Origin: Epiperipatus broadwayi | Taxonomy: Eukaryota; Onychophora; Udeonychophora; Euonychophora; Peripatidae | DNA length: 64,000 nucleotides | Reading direction: 5' to 3' | Assembly (NCBI GenBank): GCA_028023455.1 | Contig: JAQFVV010000458.1 | Location: 250,001 to 314,000, forward strand | Shown: piece by piece, positions 13,280 through 24,339 of the stretch | How positions within the stretch are numbered: the first letter of the stretch is position 1 | Layout of the letters: each line of letters begins with the position of its first letter | Notes under the pieces: model-generated | The model's input: only the letters and a program-made list of their open reading frames with translations | What the model was told of the DNA's origin: nothing | The model's database searches: none | Translations under genes and position numbers: made by a program

Positions 13280-13570
13280 AATGTGATAATGTGTTAACTA
13301 TTAGAATCTTTTAGAAATGTATAGATCTTAAAGAATTGTTCTAGCGTTTCAGTTTACAAAAACAAAAGAGGTAGAAAAAACTACAGTAATTATCATGGAA
13401 TGTTATGACAGCAGAAGTATTTTCAAGAATGTTATTAAATAGATTGTTTCCAATTATAGATGAATGGCTACCAAAGGTTCAGTTAAGTGTAAGAAATGTA
13501 TTGGAAGTAAAGATGTGCTTTTATTGATTTGGTCAAAGCATTTGAATCATTTAATTGAGTAGATTTATAG
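13280..13570 (+). mobile_element. Non-LTR retrotransposon relic (second LINE family), reverse-transcriptase fragment
   Basis: Frameshifted + strand readings give NYHG near 13387, a 'll..l.p.idewLP' type stretch near 13430-13480 and FIDLVKAFESFN near 13520-13555. These are consecutive RT blocks: 'NYRGI', 'LLNRLLPI.DE' and 'FIDL.KAFD'. The last block carries the first catalytic position, here altered (KAFE for KAFD). Stops and frameshifts make it a dead copy. It ends just before the hAT element at 13637 and is related to the relics at 19.98, 36.9 and 41 kb. Confidence 0.6.
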
Positions 13571-14184
13571 CTATATCATTGAAAGTAGTTGATTACCCAT
13601 CAAAGTTTTTTTTTACATGTTATTCACCTTTTACATCAGGGGTGCCAAACTTTGAAAGATATTGGGGTGACGTTTTTAGTGAAAGTGTACTTGAGGGTGA
13701 CTGATTTTTTCAGGGCTTTGAACTGGAAACCAGAAAAAAATTATTTTTGCTGGAATGAAAACCGGAACAGAAAAAAATAACGGTTCAAAGTCCTGTTTTT
13801 TTTAGAATGTACCTACGAATTAGTGTTTGATTATATAAGGGCTTTTTAGATACAAATATTGATGTTGTTTTTAGAAGATACTTATGCACTGATGAATTTT
13901 TTTTCTATAAGATATGAACTATCAAAGACATTTTACTATGTCTACTATTGAATTACCTCAGCTCCCTCTAGTATTACAATTTGTACATGTCACTTTATAA
14001 AATATTTATTAAATTACTTATAAATAATAATTTTCTAGGGTTCAGAATTTTTAAAAAAATTTAAGAAAATATAGAGAAAAAAAATGAAAAATATTGTTTT
14101 AGAATTGTATTAAAATAAATTAGATGCAAATTTTTTTTTAAAAAAAAAAATTTACTAAGCAAAAAAAATAATAATAATATTTTT

Positions 14185-14922
14185 TTATTTTGATGACTGC
14201 ATAGTTTTGGCAAGTTTATCAAAATTTGGTTTGTATGAACTTAAACTAATTCTTAAACACAATTCCAAATGTAGATCCGATAATTGTGACCTATGTTTAG
14301 TTTTTATCACATTCATGCAGGAAAATGCTGATTCGCACAAATATATCGAACCAAAAAATGCTTTGAAATATGCAGCAACTCTCCAAATATTTAGATATTT
14401 ATCCCTGCTTATTAATGTCCAGAAGCTTAAACATTTGAAGCCATTGATTTTAAATGTATATCATATTTAATATTTATTATTTCTTTTTCGAAGGCCTCTG
14501 AATCTGTATGTACAAATTCATTTAATTTCATAGTGATATCTTCAATATTGATGTTAACATTAAATGAATAAAACAAAAAACTAGCACTATCTTCAAGTTT
14601 GTCAAATTCCAAGTATCTTTCTTCAAATTCCTTTATGAGGAATATTATATTTTCAATATATTTGTTGTAGATTAGATTTTATCTTTAGACTTGTCAGCCA
14701 TATGTTTGAAATGTTTTAATTCATGATGCTTCAGTTGTATTACAAGTATACTTAATTTTTCCTTGAATGACTTCAAAGTGCTTATCATAAGTATTGTTTT
14801 ATTTTTTCCTTGTAGTTCTACATTTAAGTTATTTAATTTTTCTGTAATACCACAGAAAAAGATGAGGTCAAGAAACCATTCTTTATCATTCAGTTCTGGA
14901 TATGAATCACCTTAGTTTTTGA
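14185..14922 (-). pseudogene. hAT transposase, C-terminal part with dimerisation domain
   Basis: On the minus strand the transposase resumes beyond the LTR insertion with PELNDKEWFLDLIFFCGITE. It continues through LNVELQGKNKT and ends in a clean open stretch (14377-14200) with FGSIYLCESAFSCMNVIK, DLHLELCLRIS and PNFDKLA. This is the hAT C-terminal dimerisation domain, normally 'F.S.YLCE.aFS.M...K...R..L.d.hLe..Lr'. Frame breaks near 14430-14690 show loss of function. Confidence 0.8.
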
Positions 14923-15633
14923 TGTGTCTCCAATTAAGACTGGGTAACCAGCGAACAAATACACATAAAAGAATAATCTGAATAGCAAATAGTCTGCAAC
15001 AACAATATATCAACAGTTCACTAATGTTCAATTCCCACGATTTACTTTCAGACTGGCTCCTACAAAAACAGTTCGCAATTGGCTTGGTTTATGCACACTT
15101 TGCCCTAGTCCAGTTTAGCTGCACATTAACACATTGTACTATAGCACTATGACCAATTATAAGCTCATTACAGCTTCCATTTCTGCAACAGTCCACTTAA
15201 AACTGCTGGAAACTCAATTCTTCATTTAGCTGCTATCCGGAGAGTTTCCTCAGGCTATGGACTCCCATTTTCTGTTGGCCTATTCAGCTATTGCCCGTGA
15301 ACACATTTCCACTGAGCGTCACACATTAACCGAAGCATTGACACTAGATCTCTGCTACACCGGATAATTATCTTCTTTATATAAGGTAAGGTATTTAGGT
15401 CCATAGCTAATTAAATTGTGCCTTCGGAATTCCTTACAATATAAGGCAATTTAGTCTCGTCAAATATTTGCAATCAGCAAATATTTCTTGGAATTTTATT
15501 GATCACCATTACATTAATTCTTTAATTAAATTTTTATCAGTAATCAGTTCACGATCTAAAAAAAATCTCTCTAATAAATTCTAGTCTTTCTGGAGTGTAC
15601 AAACTTGTATGATATTTTTACAAAAATACAACA
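14923..15633 (-). repeat. 3' LTR of the TRIM-like element
   Basis: 711 bp. Closely similar to the copy at 15929-16733 over most of its length, with about 100 bp missing near 15360-15390 (where the other copy has the segment around 16370-16470). Starts TGTGTCTCC, ends ATACAACA. Confidence 0.85.
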
Positions 15634-15928
15634 CCTCCCCCCACTTCAGAAAAACCATGTTGCTATTCCTCGGTATTTTATCTTAAGTTATGTCCGATTT
15701 AAACTGCTGCCCCCGCGCAAGCATGGTGAAATTCAGCTTCCGATGATGAATACGCAAATGTTTTATTTCTTAACTTTTGCATTGATACATCACGTAGAGT
15801 TGCAATGAATATTTACTAACTGGAATTTCTATTTTCACCCGGTTTCTTCTGACTGTGGCTAAGCTTGTTGTAATGCAAAATGTATTCGTTACTACCAGGT
15901 TCGAAATGCAACTGCGCCAATAATTTGC
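15634..15928 (-). other. Internal domain of the TRIM-like element (PBS to PPT)
   Basis: 295 bp without convincing coding content. PBS-like sequence at 15908-15919 (minus strand TGGCGCAGTTGC) and PPT at 15634-15646. The PBS resembles the tRNA-Ser primer site recalled from 17.6/297-type gypsy elements; the primer identity is an inference. Open frames crossing the LTR border here look accidental. Confidence 0.65.
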
Positions 15929-16733
15929 TGTGTCCCCAACTGAGACTGGGCAACCAGCGAACAAATACAAAAAAAAAGTCTGAATAGCGAATAGTCTGCA
16001 ACAACAATATCTCAACAGTTCACTAATGTTCAATTACCACGATTTACTTTCAGACTAGCTGCTATATAAATGGTTCCCAATGGAGCCGCTTGGTTTATGC
16101 ACACTTAGCTGTACATGAACACATCATAGTATAGCACTGCGGCTGACTACAAGCTCCTTACAGCTTTCGTCTCTGCAACAGTCCACCTGTAACTCCACTT
16201 GAAAACCTCTGGAAACTCAACTCTTCATTTAGCTGCTATTTGGACGTTTTTCTCAGGCTATGGTCTCCCAATCTCTGTCGACCCATTCAGCTATTGCCCG
16301 TGAACACATTTCCACTGAGCGCTACACATTATCCGCAGCACTGACACTAGATCTCTGCTGCACCAGAATTGAACTGAAAAATCAACTGGAAATGCACTCG
16401 AATGGGCCACGTATTTGTTCCATATTTTTTTTATAGGTTTTTGATTACTCCTACAATTAATTACCTTCTCCATATCAGTTAAGGTAATTAGGTCTATAGT
16501 TAATTAAATTGTGCCTTCAGAATTCCTTACTATATAAGGTAATTTAGTCTCTTATCAGAAGAAATATTTGCAATCAGCAAATATTTCATGGAATTTTATC
16601 GACCGTCATTACATTAATTCTTTATTTAAATTTTTATCAGTTACTAGTTTGCGATCTAAAAAAAATCTCACCAATAAATTCTAGTTTTTCTGGAGTATAC
16701 AAACTGGTATAATATTTTTACAAAAATACAACA
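15929..16733 (-). repeat. 5' LTR of the TRIM-like element
   Basis: 805 bp, TGTGTCCCC at one end and ATACAACA at the other. Its inner end is followed on the minus strand by the PBS-like site. Its first ~35 bases also match the LTR at 5268. Confidence 0.85.
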
Positions 16734-16860
16734 GTTTCCAAAAATGATCTTATTTGTGGTAGAGGTTCTCGAAATCTGATTAAAAATTTTGCTTGACTTA
16801 ACCACCTTATGTCAGTATATAATAACAATTCTCTATGTTCACTCTCGCATTCCTTTAGCA

Positions 16861-17250
16861 CAGGGGTCCCCAACCTTTTTGCACTTAAGAGCACATTCTA
16901 TAATACCGGCCAGGTGGCGGGCACCATTTATTTTTTTTCAACCAGATGGCGGGCACCATTTATTTTTTCAATGTAAATTTATAGTTGGATATTGTTAATA
17001 ATACACATAATGTACAAAAAAATATATATTTCAAAAATAAAATCTTAACATATAATTAACGTTTATATTTTTACGCTGTAAAAGTATAGTATGCCCTACA
17101 ATGTGATTACAATATAATACAATAATTTATAAGAAATTTTAAAAATTAAATTTACTTGTATCAGGTAATAAATAATTTTTTATTGTGTTCAGATAGCGGC
17201 GGGCACGCGTAAAATGGTCTGTGGGCACCATGGTGCCCGCGGGCATAGGG
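16861..17250. mobile_element. hAT-type MITE nested in the hAT transposon
   Basis: Starts CAGGGGTCCCCAACCTTTTT, a classic hAT terminal repeat. It contains GC-rich motifs (GGCGGGCACCATTTA, repeated at 16916 and 16947) and a perfect palindrome GGGCACCATGGTGCCC at 17223-17238. The far terminal repeat is mostly lost. It interrupts the host transposase between a RHQ codon run and the AKECESEHRELL stretch. No coding capacity. Confidence 0.7.
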
Positions 17251-17397
17251 TTGATGACGTAATAAGCTTTTTGATCTTATTTTATTAACAATTTTGAAGG
17301 CAGCACTTATAACATGATTAAATTTCAATACTTTTGAACACAAGGCATGATGTTAATACAATGATAGTACATAAAATTAGATATAGCATTATCATTT

Positions 17398-18130
17398 TTA
17401 CACAATAACAAAACCAATTTTACTGCCAATCATTGCAGGAGTTCCGTCTGTAGTTATTGATACTAATTTGTGAATTGGAAAATTTGTTTGTACAATGTAA
17501 TTCTTGAATAAATCATAGATATCTTGATCTCTTGTCCTTCCTTGAATTGGAATAATTGTTAATAATTCTTCTGTGGCTGGCATATCAAAAACCATGCAAA
17601 TAAAAATACATAATTGCACAATACCTGCATAATCAGTAGATTCATCAAACTGTAGTGATAAAAAGTTACAATTGTTAATGTTTTTATGTAAAATCTCTTC
17701 AAGATTTCGACTAGTTTCTTCTGTTATAAGCATGGTTATGTTTCGTGATAATGACATATTGAAGTCATTATTTCAGATTTATTCTAAAATTTTCAAATAA
17801 TACTTCACCACTTTTGATGAAGGCTTCTTTCTGTATTCGTCCATCATGAAAGGGCTTATTTTGTTTAATTAAAGTTTCAGCAACTCTGAATGATGCAATC
17901 ATAGCAGTTTTTGAGCTTGTATTTTATTTTTCAAAAAATGTTGTTGAATAGTGAGTTGTGTCTTTAACTGCTGTACTTTAGCTTTTCTTAATGCAGTGTC
18001 TCGTGGATAATCATCTTTATAATTTTTATGAACAGTATGAAAATATCTTTCAACGTTGACTTTTTTCGATAAAGCCACAAATAATATATGCACATTTGTT
18101 TTTCATCATAATAAAAAAAATCTTCCCATT
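17398..18130 (-). pseudogene. hAT transposase, N-terminal half
   Basis: From about 18130 leftward the frame reads SKKVNVERYFHTVHKNY (18093 onward), typical of the region behind the BED zinc finger in SCAND3/ZBED transposases. It breaks near 17900. From 17757 a 119-codon frame gives SLQFDESTDYAGIVQLCIF and HKLVSITTDGTPAM. DESTD holds the first catalytic Asp of the hAT RNase-H fold, and the second acidic block sits in TTDG. At least one frameshift separates the two parts. The sequence continues in broken frames toward 17260, where the MITE interrupts it. Confidence 0.8.
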
Positions 18131-18321
18131 CTTTATGATAGTGATGTTTTTATTTTTTTCATACTTGTACTTGGTTTATTCATTGTAATCCTAATGTATT
18201 CACTTGCCAACAAATAAGAAAAAATAATAATATAAGTCTAAAGAAAATTATCACTAGTAAAGTTGAAAAAATATTTAATTTTTAAATACATAAAAACCAG
18301 ATCTCCTCTGAAAGTTTGGCA

Positions 18322-19979
18322 TTTACAAATATGATCAATAAGTCTTTGATTCTAATTATTATTTTCCCTAAATACTAATATTCACCTTGATAACAGAATA
18401 ACATCAGTCATCACTATTCTTAGGCCTGAATTAAAATAATTACAAGTAATTTATACTCGGTCTTTCTCTGCACAATCCTACTGGAGCCCTCAGGCTTACA
18501 CAAATGAAAAGATCTGTGATCTGTTTTTGCCCTATCTGACTATTGGTAGTTACAGAGGCACAGTCTCTGGAAACAATTCCCTCTTAGTGAAAAATCATTA
18601 AAACTTTCCACAAAGCCTTCACTGGATTCTTTTTCAGAAGTTTAATATACGTGACAACAGGCAGCAAGCACCATTCACAAAGTGTAAAAAAGCACACTGC
18701 TCTTTTCTGCACACTATTTTTATTTTATCACTGTTTCATATCCGGTATTAATATTATAATTGATGATCACTATTTTGATTCGGGCTATCCCATAATGGAA
18801 TTAAGTCTTTACCAAAATTATCCATTAAGCTTTAATTGTGTATGTGCACATTTCTTTCGCCGCAATTACGTATTTTCAATATTAATTGTACTAATAATTC
18901 TTCTTTACTCTTTTGTTTAATTAGTTTTAAAAATAACTTTCAGCTCTAATTAAACAATGCTATCTTTTTTTTCTACAATTAATCTAACAGACATTTACTG
19001 AATTGTCATTCCCATTTTATTTTATCCTTCAGCAATCTTTTTTCATTGCTCTTTACTTAAAATACCTTTGTATATTTAACTTTCTTTCTGTTCTCTTTTT
19101 TCTGAAATAATTAAACATGGCTTTATAACTTATACAAAATTAAATTTAATCAATCAATATTTTTGCCAAAATATAACATCCTGAATTTATTTTTGATTTT
19201 TATATATTTTTGTTTTTTTATATTTTTTGATTCACTTGTGTAGTTAACAAGTAAATACAAGTAAAGAAATTTAAAACCCATTCCCCCTTCCTAGTGTGAT
19301 GTCAAAAATTTGTTAGAGAGAAAAAAATAATTCATAACAACATTAAAAATAATATATTACAAAAGTCCTCTATTTCTGTGCCTTGGAAAATCCCCGCATT
19401 TTCTCTGTTAATGGTCTTTACAATAATTAGACATAAAGTTTGTTTCTTTCTTTGACACCTATTTTTTTTCATAGATAGGGAAAAGTCCTGTTTTCTTTTC
19501 TTTGGGGATTATTTGCTAGCTAGATGAAGTGTTTTAAAAAGTTCACAATTTCTTTATTTTAAAATTCATTAAAATCTTTGTTTCTCCAGGACAAGTTATT
19601 TTCATTTCTCCTGGGGAAAACGGCAATTAAATATTTCTAAGAATTTTTTACACAAAAATAATTTGATTCTTTTCAGTTTCTTCCAACCTGGGTTTATTTT
19701 TGAGATCGACAATAACAACATATGTTATTTTAAATTTAACTATTTTTAAATGAGAATAATTTTGAATTTTTACCTTTTTTGTTTTTTTATATTCAAGTCA
19801 GTTCTGAATTTATCATTATAATGTTCACATCAGCTTTATGGTTAACATCTTGGCCACCCCTATTCTTCATGGTGGAATGAGAAGAAACTTAATTATTGTT
19901 GGTAGAAATCTAAGGAATGGGAAATGAAATCAAAGATATGTGTATTAGCTCCGTTTTTGACTTTTATGATAATTATATT
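18322..19979. other. Intronic AT-rich sequence; possible eroded LTR
   Basis: No gene. A CCCA|TTCCCCCTTCC junction at 19277-19290 resembles an LTR end next to a minus-strand polypurine tract, and the preceding 0.8 kb (from about 18430) is less AT-rich than average. The other LTR boundary was not found, so this is tentative. Confidence 0.3.
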
Positions 19980-20800
19980 TGAAATGATGATTGGCCGCTT
20001 CATGATGCAATATAGATTTGATGGTGGAGTTTTTAATTTGAACTGATTAAAAACAAGAACTTGCATTTTTTTCTTCTTGTAGATTTAAAATATTCTGTAG
20101 ATAATATTATTTTTGTCATTTCCAAACTTGATTTATAGAATGCTGCTAATGTTTTGAATGAAGTCTGCAAAGACTTTGGTTTAATGATTAATGTTAAAAA
20201 AAAAGCCAAGACTTTTATTAGCTAGTGATAGAAGAAAAATCTTCAGATCTTTTATCTTGATTGATTATTAGTTTGAGATTGTGAATCAGTTTTTTGTAGT
20301 AGAAATGTAAATTGAATCTTGTGGTACAACATAGACTCCAATGTGCTGTTACTGCATTTAACAAATTAATAAATAGAATATTTTATTATAGTAGTATAGT
20401 AATTGCAATAAAATTGTTTCTGGGAGATATTTTGTCTGATTTGTTGTATGAAATTAATATTTGGATTACAGAATTCTAAAAATACAATGGCAAATCATAA
20501 GACCAATCAAAATGTTCTTCAACTTTCTGGATGTGATGCTGTAGAATGTGAGATTGTAAAGGCATATCTTCATTGCATAGAACGTGAAGTGAATAAATGA
20601 TCATACATTTCCTGAAATATGGGAAATTTATTTGATTTCATTTAACTTATAATGATTATCTCAAAGACACTCTAAAAAAGCGTAATATTGATTGTTTTCA
20701 TTGGTAATATAGCTGGGAATAAAATATAATAAGAATTACTTCAGGTCAAATAAGCAAACTAAAGAACTACTTTGTAAAATACAGCATATGGAAATATTTG
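19980..20800 (+). mobile_element. Non-LTR retrotransposon relic (second LINE family), late RT and C-terminus
   Basis: Broken + strand frames read RFDGGVFNLN and KTRT, then an RT active-site region (LKYSVDNIIFV for the family's 'LRYADD') at about 20085-20120. Next come LNEVCKDFGLMINVKK near 20150-20200 and a C-terminal DTLKKRNIDCFHW near 20665-20705. The last block matches the 'YKDtLK..L...nID...WE' end of this LINE type. YADD is mutated and frames are shifted, so the copy is dead. Confidence 0.65.
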
Positions 20801-21199
20801 TGATTTATGAATTGGTTTACATAGATATTGCAATATTCCCCCATAACTTTTATTCTTTATCTTTCCTTTTTTTTTTTTTTCAGAATCAGAATAGCTTATG
20901 AATGACTCCTAATAATAATAAAATTTAAATATTTTTAGCAATGTTTATATGTAATTCCTGTATTATATAATTTAAAATTTTTTTCAAGTTTCTTCATAAT
21001 TTTACTTCTTCTGTAGTTACACATGTCTATCTGTTTTATTGTATTTAAATTTATTAATTTGATATATTAAAAATCTAATTGAATTTTAAAAAATGGTATT
21101 AGTGAGGAAATTAGATTGTGAAATCAAATTTTATCATTTTGACAGAAGTATTATGTGTGTTCATTTTTAAATTAATTCTAAAGAATTTTGGTATTGCAG

Positions 21200-21739
21200 T
21201 GTACAGCCACCACGAATACTATAAGCAGAGGTAAAGATGTTTAGACCAACAGAAATAAAAGCAATTCAGAAACAAGGTTTTATAACTAAATATTGACTTT
21301 ATTTGCCACAAGTTACTAATAGTAACAATTTACTAACAAGCTTAAAATAGTTACAATTTATACATATTACTTACGAAATGTCAACAAGGCATACATAAAT
21401 TATAATAAGGCCGATGTGGCCTGTATAGTCCCTAGGTCCACTTTTGTACTTTCAGTGGTGGAGTTCACTGGGTTACTCCACTGTTCTCATTACACTTGGT
21501 TACTTTTATCTTCTCTAGCAGGAGCAGCTCTCACGATGCGAGTGTGTTTAAAAAGATCTCAATTTTCCTTATCTTCGAGTTTTTATATATCTCCTTATAA
21601 TGTGGAAGGTTCTAGAATATAACTAAATATAATTGTTCTTTATCTTTTAATTAATCACTTTTCAATCTGGTAATGCTTATCATTTATTTTATCTCTAGTT
21701 ACGCTATTTCTTGAGTTCTAAATATGCACATATAAAGCA
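21200..21739 (-). repeat. 3' LTR of the gypsy element
   Basis: 540 bp, TGTACAGCC at the left and AAAGCA at the right. The right edge is set by the polypurine tract (complement of CCTCCTCTACTTC, 21740-21752) that follows. The first ~240 bp align with 24340-24548. A short insertion near 21397-21420 distinguishes the copies. Confidence 0.8.
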
Positions 21740-21920
21740 CCTCCTCTACTTCGAAAATTACAATTTTTAAAATCTAACACAGACTTCCAAATAACTGTTC
21801 CTTCCTGATTCTTTATGACTTATGCAGGATTGCTTCCATTTCAACAGTAATGTCCTTGTCTGCTTTGTGCTCTTCATTTACTCCCAGCCTTTTTGTGCTC
21901 TTCGTTTACTTCTGGAAAGT

Positions 21921-23420
21921 CTACCCCTCTATGTAATTTGGAATGTCCGGCACTATATTACTTCTCGTTCTCTCAACTTCTTCTTCCCAATGTCTGTCAT
22001 GATTTATATGTTTTTGCGTGCTTTTCCCTGTTTTTGTCTCAACTGCTACTATTTGTTTTGATAAATGTTCTTTAATTATGCCTTTCACCCAGTATTTTGC
22101 GAGCACATCTCTCACCCAGACTTTTTCTCCCACTGCGTACTGCCATTCTGGGCTATTGTTTTCATTACTTGAAAAATTTTGATCTGGAAAAATCACCAAT
22201 AACTTTGTGCAGATCTTCTGTCCAAATATTATTTCAGCTGGAGATTTTCCTATACTACTTGTTGGTGTAACTTTGTGCGGATCTTTCTCCAAATATTATT
22301 TCAGCTGGAGATTTTTCTGTACTACTCGTCGGTGTACTGTACTGATACAATAAAGCAGACTATAATGGTTCTTGTATATTTGCAGTATCTTCCTTCAGTA
22401 GCATTTGCTTTAGCATTCGTACTGCCTTTTCTGCAATTTCATTGGATTCTGGGTGATACGGGTGTGTGGGTATATGACTAATTCCCCATTCTTTCAGAAA
22501 ATCCTCAAATTTAGTGGATGTGAAACTGGTTCCATTGTCTGATACTATAGTTTTGGGGAAATATATTCAATTCACTTTGAGTATGAGTCGATCATTACTA
22601 AAAAAATATAGCCACAGAACGGTCCAACATGATTGATGTGAATACGGCTCCAAGCTTTTTTGACTATAGGCCAGGTCATATAACTTTTCTTTGGTACGTG
22701 GGTATTCACTTGGCAATTCTCGCAGATTTTTACGAATTATTCTATCTCAGGATTCATTCCGGGCCACCAAATATAACTTCACGCAAATGTTTTAGTCTGT
22801 ACAATACTGGGATGGCCTTGATGAATAAACTGCCGAACTTGGCGACGACCACTACTAGGTATCATCCATTAACACACATCCCGTATAGTTTTTCCCTTAC
22901 ATCCTATATAGCTTTATGCAATATCTCAGGCTGACTTCTAGGCCAGCTTTTGCTGATCCATTCTATTAATAAGTTGTAACCATGCTCAGCTTTTGTCCAA
23001 CTTATGCTACCTTTTTGCTGTCTATTATTACTTTATTCCAGTTGTCTATGTAGTTACTGGTTGGATCCATTTCCTGTGGAGCTGATTTAATAGAGGTCTT
23101 TTTAATCTTTCATATTTCTATATCCAGAGCGTCAAACCATTTCTTACCTATATTAGCATTAAGACGACCTTGTACTATATACAGTGGTAACCTACGGACT
23201 CTTTTTTAAATTCCTAAACTTCTACTTTCCCTAATATTCTTATAATATTACCACTAGCATCTTTCGCACTTAAACTAGTTCTCATTAATGTAGGGAGGTT
23301 TGCACAATTTTTTGTTACTATTTCCTAGTCTTTGACTGCCATCATTGATACACCCGATCCGTATTTAATAATTTCACTGACATCATATATTTGTTGCAAT
23401 AAGCACCCTGGGTATTATAG
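21921..23420 (-). pseudogene. Gypsy pol: protease remnant, start of RT region, integrase
   Basis: Near 23360-23210 the minus strand gives a protease-like GSGVSMMAVKD, then LPLYIVQGRLNANIGKKW near 23190-23140, which precedes RT in gypsy polyproteins. RT and RNase H are absent. Integrase follows: IHQGHPSIVQTK (about 22840-22800), WSRIHINHVGPF with the first catalytic Asp replaced by Asn (about 22660-22625), VSDNGTSFTSTKFEDFL (second Asp, about 22550-22500) and HPESNEIAEKA with the Glu (about 22465-22435). The 123-codon tail 22292-21921 has SPAEIIFGQKI and the GEKVWVRDV module. Stops and frameshifts interrupt it. Confidence 0.8.
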
Positions 23421-23489
23421 ATCTTACATTTCTGCCTGTTTACCTTTGGTAAAGTCGGCGATACACTACGATCTTTATTCTCATTTGAC

Positions 23490-24218
23490 CTACATACTTT
23501 CTCTAAATGGCCTACTTTGCCACAGGCTTTACAATGCTCTTTGTTAAATATACACTTACGTGCTATGTGTCCTTTTTTTGCACAACAGTAGCTAACAATT
23601 TTTCCTTCGACTTACTCTTAGGAGACTGATATTTATTTTCAGTTTTTCTTATAAACTCACTACATTCATTTATTATTAGTAAAATTTCAAAATTCCCTTG
23701 ATTGGTCCAGAACTATTTCACGGGCTACTCCTATTTTGATTGCCTTGTCATATGCCAAGTCTCTTGAGGCCGTAACTGTTGTCTCAGTCTATCATCACAC
23801 ATCCCCCAAAGTAATTGTCCCAGTAGGGTATCTTCTAATGCATCACCATAACTACAACTCTTAGACAGTTCTCTCAATGATTGATTGTAGTTTCATATTG
23901 CTTTCCCCTTTATTTTGCCATCTGTTTCTAAAATGTAGCCATGCTATGTGCTTAGAGGGCTTTGAACTAAAATAATTATTTAGTTTTCCAATTACTACTT
24001 AATGCAGCAATTTCTCAGGTTCTTCATAATCACATAACTGATTTGTGATTTCTATCACTTGTTGCCCGGTGTAACATAACAATGTGACAACCTTAATGGA
24101 GTCACTGCCAGTCCCATTAATAAAAAGAAAATTTCTCAATCCTTTTGGGGTAAATTTGCCAATCACCAGGACTATTTACATTAAACTCATTTATTGTCAC
24201 CTGTGGCACAGTCGTCAT
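23490..24218 (-). pseudogene. Gypsy gag with CCHC zinc knuckles
   Basis: The ATG at 24218 starts MTTVPQVTINEFNVNSPGDW, a capsid-type gag start. The frame breaks after about 30 codons and goes on in other frames (GTGSDSIKVVTLLCYTG). Near the end is a perfect C-x2-C-x4-H-x4-C knuckle, CKACGKVGHLEKVC (23492-23533). It is preceded by a degenerate one, CCAKKGHIARKC (23552-23587), that lacks a properly placed first Cys. Gag would package the element's RNA in a virus-like particle. Confidence 0.75.
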
Positions 24219-24311
24219 TTTAACTTTTAATCTAATAAGTATAAAAAAATTTCCCCCACGATTTCCGAATACACAATTCTATTATGATGCAGAATTACAA
24301 GTTGAATCCTA

Positions 24312-24328
24312 TCCTGTCGACTGTGCTA
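24312..24328 (-). promoter_or_regulatory. Putative primer-binding site of the gypsy element
   Basis: Minus strand TAGCACAGTCGACAGGA, 11 nt inside the 5' LTR. It looks like a mutated form of the TGGCGCAGTCG-type primer site used by 17.6/297-like gypsy elements (tRNA-Ser, from memory) and parallels the site at 15908-15919. Confidence 0.5.
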
Positions 24329-24339
24329 GTTTTCTGCTG

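Larger units (their letters stand above)
14923..16733 (-). mobile_element. Short non-autonomous LTR retrotransposon (TRIM-like), inserted in the hAT transposase
   Basis: Two direct repeats with TG...CA ends (14923-15633 and 15929-16733) flank only 295 bp. On the minus strand the internal part starts with GCAAATTAT then TGGCGCAGTTGC, a primer-binding-site-like sequence 9 nt from the LTR. It ends with GAAGTGGGGGGAGG directly before the other LTR, a textbook polypurine tract. No gag or pol remains. The two signals agree on minus-strand orientation. The insertion splits the hAT frame between RSFLET and GDSYPEL. A perfect target duplication was not found. Confidence 0.8.
13637..18321 (-). mobile_element. 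hAT-superfamily DNA transposon (SCAND3/ZBED-like transposase), inactivated, host to two nested insertions
   Basis: The left end starts CAGGGGTGCCAAACTTTG (13637) and the right end carries CTGAAAGTTTGGCA (18308-18321), an imperfect terminal inverted repeat. The usual CCCCTG is lost at the right end. Between them, on the minus strand, hAT transposase blocks follow in the right order. They are a BED-finger-like start, FDESTD catalytic block, YTDIRWLSQAKFL, PELNDKEWFLD and the C-terminal FGSIYLCESAFS dimerisation block. Removing the nested LTR element (1.8 kb) and MITE (0.4 kb) leaves about 2.5 kb, a normal hAT length. TTTACA-like bases flank both ends, but an exact 8-bp target duplication is not clear. 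Confidence 0.8.

Noticed and set aside
15770-16033. 87-codon minus-strand frame with a Cys-rich stretch
   Set aside because: It crosses an LTR/internal border of the TRIM-like element and has no recognised domain.
14923-16733. Exact target-site duplication around the TRIM-like element
   Set aside because: The flanks (TTGA on the left, GTTTCC on the right) do not match directly, so no duplication is claimed.
18651-18920. 89-codon + strand frame
   Set aside because: No domain; lies in a region that may be an eroded LTR.
21416-22934. Several + strand frames of 60-101 codons
   Set aside because: They lie opposite the gypsy LTR and integrase and show no domain.
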